NCBI GenBank assembly: GCA_025055235.1
Contig: JANWYN010000039.1
Location: 1 to 52,282, forward strand
Length of the DNA stretch: 52,282 nucleotides
Source: Candidatus Roseilinea sp.
GTDB lineage: Bacteria; Chloroflexota; Anaerolineae; J036; Brachytrichaceae
Direction of reading: 5' to 3'
Positions 49,419-52,282 of the stretch are shown here, one piece after another. The notes below the pieces were generated by a model that saw only the letters and a list, made by a program, of their open reading frames with translations, ran no database searches and had not been told where the DNA came from. How positions within the stretch are numbered: position 1 is the stretch's first letter; every line of letters begins with the position of its first letter. The translations under genes and the position numbers were made by a program.

Positions 49419-50387
49419 ATGACAAATCTCTGGTTCGATGAAGATGGCAGGCTGGTCAAGCGGCCGCTGGGCAAGACCGGCCTGATGGTCACACCGATCT
49501 GCATCGGCTGCGCGCCGCTGGGCAATATGCCGGAGACGTTCGCCTACGAAGTCGCCGAGGAACAGGCGCTGGCCACCGTGCGCGCAGCCTTCAATAGCCC
49601 GATCAACTTCCTCGACACGGCGTATTCCTACGGCGATGGCGAGAGCGAGCGTCGCATCGGTTTGGTGTTGAAGGAATTGGGCGGGCGCGTGCCGGACGGC
49701 TACGTGTTGGCCACCAAGGCCGACCGCAACTTGCAGACCGGCGAGTTCACCGGCGCGCAGATGCGCCGTTCGGTGGAACGCAGCTTGCGGCTGCTCGGCC
49801 TTGAGAAGCTCCAACTCGTCCATCTGCACGACCCGGAGCACACCACGTTCGAGAACGTGACCTCGCCTGGTGGGCCGCTAGAGGCCCTGCAGCAGATGCA
49901 GCGCGAAGGGTTGATCGAGCACCTGGGCGTGGCCGGCGGGCCGATTGACATGGAGATCCAATACGTCGCTACCGGCGCGTTCAGCGTGGTGATCACGCAC
50001 AACCGCTATACCTTGCTCAACCGCGTTGCTGAGCCGCTGATCGCCTTCGCGCACGCGCGCGGCGTGGCCGTGTTGAACGCTGCGCCCTACGGCAGCGGCA
50101 TTTTGGCCAAAGGACCCAGCGCCTATCCGCGCTATGCCTACAGCGAGGCCGACGCCGAATTGGTGGAGCGCGCCCGCCAAATGGAAGCAGCTTGCGAGTA
50201 CTACGGCGTGCCATTGGCCGCGGCGGCCTTGCAGTTCTCGCTGCGCGACCCGCGCATCACGTCCACCATCGTCGGCATGAGCAAGCCGGAGCGCATTCAG
50301 CAAACGCTGGCCCTGGCCGCCGTGCCCATCCCGGATGCGCTTTGGGCGGAGCTGGATGCGCTCGCGCCGCCGCCGCGCGAGCTGTGA
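49419..50387 (+). CDS. Aldo/keto reductase
   Basis: 322 residues. An NAD(P)-dependent TIM-barrel oxidoreductase. Seen: KRPLGKTGLMVTPICIGCAP at the start, FLDTAYSYGDGESERRIG (active-site Asp and Tyr), VLATKADRNL (Lys), LVHLHDPEHT (His) and a C-terminal cofactor loop with TIVGMSKPERIQQT. This is the complete AKR tetrad. Similarity of layout is to the D-threo-aldose / L-fucose dehydrogenase group, but the substrate is not certain. The gene is convergent with mutL; the two stop codons are one base apart. No operon partner. Confidence 0.88.
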   Translation: MTNLWFDEDGRLVKRPLGKTGLMVTPICIGCAPLGNMPETFAYEVAEEQALATVRAAFNSPINFLDTAYSYGDGESERRIGLVLKELGGRVPDGYVLATKADRNLQTGEFTGAQMRRSVERSLRLLGLEKLQLVHLHDPEHTTFENVTSPGGPLEALQQMQREGLIEHLGVAGGPIDMEIQYVATGAFSVVITHNRYTLLNRVAEPLIAFAHARGVAVLNAAPYGSGILAKGPSAYPRYAYSEADAELVERARQMEAACEYYGVPLAAAALQFSLRDPRITSTIVGMSKPERIQQTLALAAVPIPDALWAELDALAPPPREL

Positions 50388-50388
50388 T

Positions 50389-52242
50389 TCATCCTAGCCG
50401 GCCGAACTCTTTCTCGATCTGCTTCAGGCCGACGTAGATCATGGTCGGGCGGCCGTGCGGGCAGGTACGCGGGGATTCGCAGGCTTCCAGGTCGCGCACT
50501 AGCGCCTGCATCTCGGCGAACGAGAGCACGCGCCCGGCCTTGATTGCCATGCGCTTGCACACGCGCCGCAGCACGCGCGCCCCTAGGTCTTTGCGCAACA
50601 CGGCGTCGCCCATCTCCAAGTCGGCCACGATCTCGCGCAGGGCTGCCGCGATGTCGTCCTGGATCATCAACGACGGCACGGCGCGCACAAGGAAGGTGTT
50701 GCCGCCGAACGGCTCGATCTCGAAGCCGAGGTCGCGCAGCATGTCGAGTTGGCCTTCGAGCAGGGAGGCGCTCTCGGCAGGGATGGTCACCGGCACAGGG
50801 TCGAGCAGGTGCTGCGACGGCAATGCGCCGAGTTCATGCTGCGCCAGCAGGCGTTCCCATAGCACACGCTCGTGCGCCGCGTGCTGGTCTATCAGATACA
50901 AGCCCTCTGGACCCTCGGCCAGGATGTAGCTCTCGGCAAGCTGGCCGAGAATGCGCAGCGCCGGCAGGTTCCGCGTGGTTGGCTGTGCATGTGAGGGTGG
51001 TTGTGCAGTCGGCGGGGCAGGGGAGGTTCGGCTGTCGAGCGCGCCGGCCTGCCGGGCGATGCCGACGCGCGCCCATGCCTCGCTGCCGGTGAGCGGCGGC
51101 TGTGCCATGGGCTCAGGGATGCCTACGGTCTGATCACCGGCAGCGGGAGCAGGTGCACTCGGCTCCTGGCGATCGGATGGCCACCCGCTCAACATCGCCG
51201 GCGGTTCAGGCGGCGTCATGTTGTCCAGCAAAGCGCGGCGCACGGCGCGCTGCACCGCGCTGAACACGGCGTCGGCGTCGCGGAAGCGTACTTCGGCTTT
51301 GGCCGGGTGCACGTTCACGTCCACCTCGGCAGGCGGCAAGCGCACCATGATGACTGCCACCGGGTAGCGCCCGGTCATCAGCAAAGTGTGATAGGCCTGC
51401 ACGACGGCATGGCTGAGCTTGGCGTCTTGCACCGGCCGGCCGTTCACGAACAGCGTGATCTTGCTGCGGTTGGCGTGGTCGAGCGTGGGCAGTGCAGCGT
51501 AGCCATGAACAGAGACTGGAGATTGGAGATTGGAGATTACTCTCATCTCCGATCTCCAATCTCCAATCTCCCCGACTTCTATCATCTGCGCTGCCGCATC
51601 CGCGCCGTACACCTCCACCAATACGTCGCGCAGGTTGCCGGTGCCCAGCGACTGGAAGCTCACCCGTCCATCGTGGACCAGCGTGAAGCGAATGTGCGGG
51701 TAGGCCAGCGCATAGCGCGTAACCACGCCGTCAATGTGCCCGCGTTCGGTCTGCGTGGACTTGAGGAACTTCAGGCGCGCCGGCACGCGCGCGAACAGGT
51801 GCTCCACCGTCATGGTGGTGCCGGGCGCGCGGCCGATGCGCTCTTGGGTGATCAGCCGGCCGCCGTCGAACCGCAGCAGCGTGCCGCTGGCTTCGCCGGC
51901 GTGGCGCGTGATGCACGTGACCTGGCTGACCGCGGCGATGCTGGCCAGCGCCTCGCCGCGAAAACCGAGCGTGTGAATCTCGGCGAGGTCGTCGGCGCTG
52001 GCGAGCTTGCTGGTGGCGTGGTGTTCAAAGGCCAGCGCCACCTCGGCGGCGGGGATGCCGCTGCCGTTGTCGGTGACGCGGATCAGCCGCTTGCCGCCCT
52101 CAGCACATTCGACGCGGATGTCGGTTGCGCCGGCGTCAATAGCGTTCTCGACCAGCTCTTTGACCACCGACGCAGGGCGCTCCACCACCTCGCCGGCAGC
52201 GATGCGGGCGACGAGGGCGTCGGGCAGAATGTGGATGGGCAT
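50389..52242 (-). CDS. mutL: DNA mismatch repair protein MutL
   Basis: 617 residues. The N-terminal GHKL ATPase has IAAGEVVERPASVVKELVEN, DNGSGI, HATSKL and GFRGEALASIAAVS. The S5-like domain follows to about residue 330. The C-terminal domain carries DQHAAHERVLWE (Asp about 452), the metal-binding endonuclease motif, and CPHGRPTMIY near the end. It is therefore a nicking MutL of the methyl-independent mismatch repair type, not the E. coli kind. Residues about 224-243 are an extra loop encoded by a heptamer inverted array (51513-51572) within the S5-like domain. A variable linker with many Pro and Ala (about 345-425) joins the two halves, as usual. mutS is not in the window. Confidence 0.94.
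   Translation of the reverse strand: MPIHILPDALVARIAAGEVVERPASVVKELVENAIDAGATDIRVECAEGGKRLIRVTDNGSGIPAAEVALAFEHHATSKLASADDLAEIHTLGFRGEALASIAAVSQVTCITRHAGEASGTLLRFDGGRLITQERIGRAPGTTMTVEHLFARVPARLKFLKSTQTERGHIDGVVTRYALAYPHIRFTLVHDGRVSFQSLGTGNLRDVLVEVYGADAAAQMIEVGEIGDWRSEMRVISNLQSPVSVHGYAALPTLDHANRSKITLFVNGRPVQDAKLSHAVVQAYHTLLMTGRYPVAVIMVRLPPAEVDVNVHPAKAEVRFRDADAVFSAVQRAVRRALLDNMTPPEPPAMLSGWPSDRQEPSAPAPAAGDQTVGIPEPMAQPPLTGSEAWARVGIARQAGALDSRTSPAPPTAQPPSHAQPTTRNLPALRILGQLAESYILAEGPEGLYLIDQHAAHERVLWERLLAQHELGALPSQHLLDPVPVTIPAESASLLEGQLDMLRDLGFEIEPFGGNTFLVRAVPSLMIQDDIAAALREIVADLEMGDAVLRKDLGARVLRRVCKRMAIKAGRVLSFAEMQALVRDLEACESPRTCPHGRPTMIYVGLKQIEKEFGRLG
51513..51572. repeat. In-frame heptamer inverted array inside mutL
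   Basis: Four units (AGACTGG, AGATTGG twice, AGATTAC; 51513-51540), four bases, then four complementary units (ATCTCCG, ATCTCCA twice, ATCTCCC; 51545-51572). 51518-51537 and 51552-51571 are a perfect 20-base inverted repeat. The total is 60 bases, or 20 codons. The unit is identical to the CCAATCT word repeated at 36199-36226. Confidence 0.9.
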
Positions 52243-52282
52243 GCCGGAATCGCAGCTTGCGCGCTGCGCCTCTTGGGGCGCA

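Overview
The window is a GC-rich bacterial chromosome segment carrying 41 genes that I can support. No rRNA, tRNA, CRISPR array, transposase or phage gene is visible. The gene content suggests a Chloroflexota member, probably Anaerolineae-like. The pointers are a CpXC-type protein of a kind I associate with that phylum, secreted proteins ending in a short hydrophobic-LP-arginine tail, Tat lipoproteins and the NrfHA form. This placement is inference from family knowledge, not from a marker gene.

Layout. 1-12148 is a branched-chain amino acid / short acyl-CoA catabolic region. It holds E1 alpha and beta of the branched-chain 2-oxoacid dehydrogenase and a methylmalonyl-CoA mutase catalytic subunit (minus strand). 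It also holds a methylcrotonyl-CoA-type carboxylase (mccB, mccA), a CitE-like lyase with a MaoC hydratase, an acyl-CoA dehydrogenase and an HSD10-like SDR. 12388-19052 is housekeeping: a DUF1269 protein; a pepA-lipM-peroxiredoxin operon whose last gene reads through an in-frame TGA and looks like an unannotated selenoprotein; a base-excision-repair pair (UDG, endonuclease IV-like); rnhB; and a TauE-type exporter. 19268-30718 carries two large secreted proteins, a holin-like membrane protein, a GH1 glycosidase, MsrQ with a DUF3500 Tat lipoprotein, and aat. 30920-34419 holds a cysteine-less CpXC-like protein and nrfHA for nitrite ammonification. 34507-40363 holds an FKBP-unknown-mgsA operon, gcvPB, a CBS-containing Mn pyrophosphatase and a golvesin-domain wall hydrolase. 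40429-45746 is a sugar ABC operon (binding protein and two permeases, no ATPase) ending in a divergent GroEL-like gene. 45904-52242 holds an unusual response regulator, a hybrid kinase, an aldo/keto reductase and mutL.

Two things stand out. The first is the peroxiredoxin-like gene at 12901-13509. Its TGA sits exactly where relatives have a redox Cys, giving U-x-x-C, and a hairpin with an AGGUU loop lies 24 nt downstream, fitting a bacterial SECIS. The second is a set of short tandem repeat arrays with units of 7, 8 or 9 bases. They often come as facing inverted pairs and recur with the same unit at different loci. They occupy many gene junctions and are also inserted in frame inside mccB, mccA, pepA and mutL, at the end of rnhB and at the start of the golvesin protein. 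They resemble the STRR heptamer repeats of cyanobacteria in style, but here they are written into conserved enzymes.
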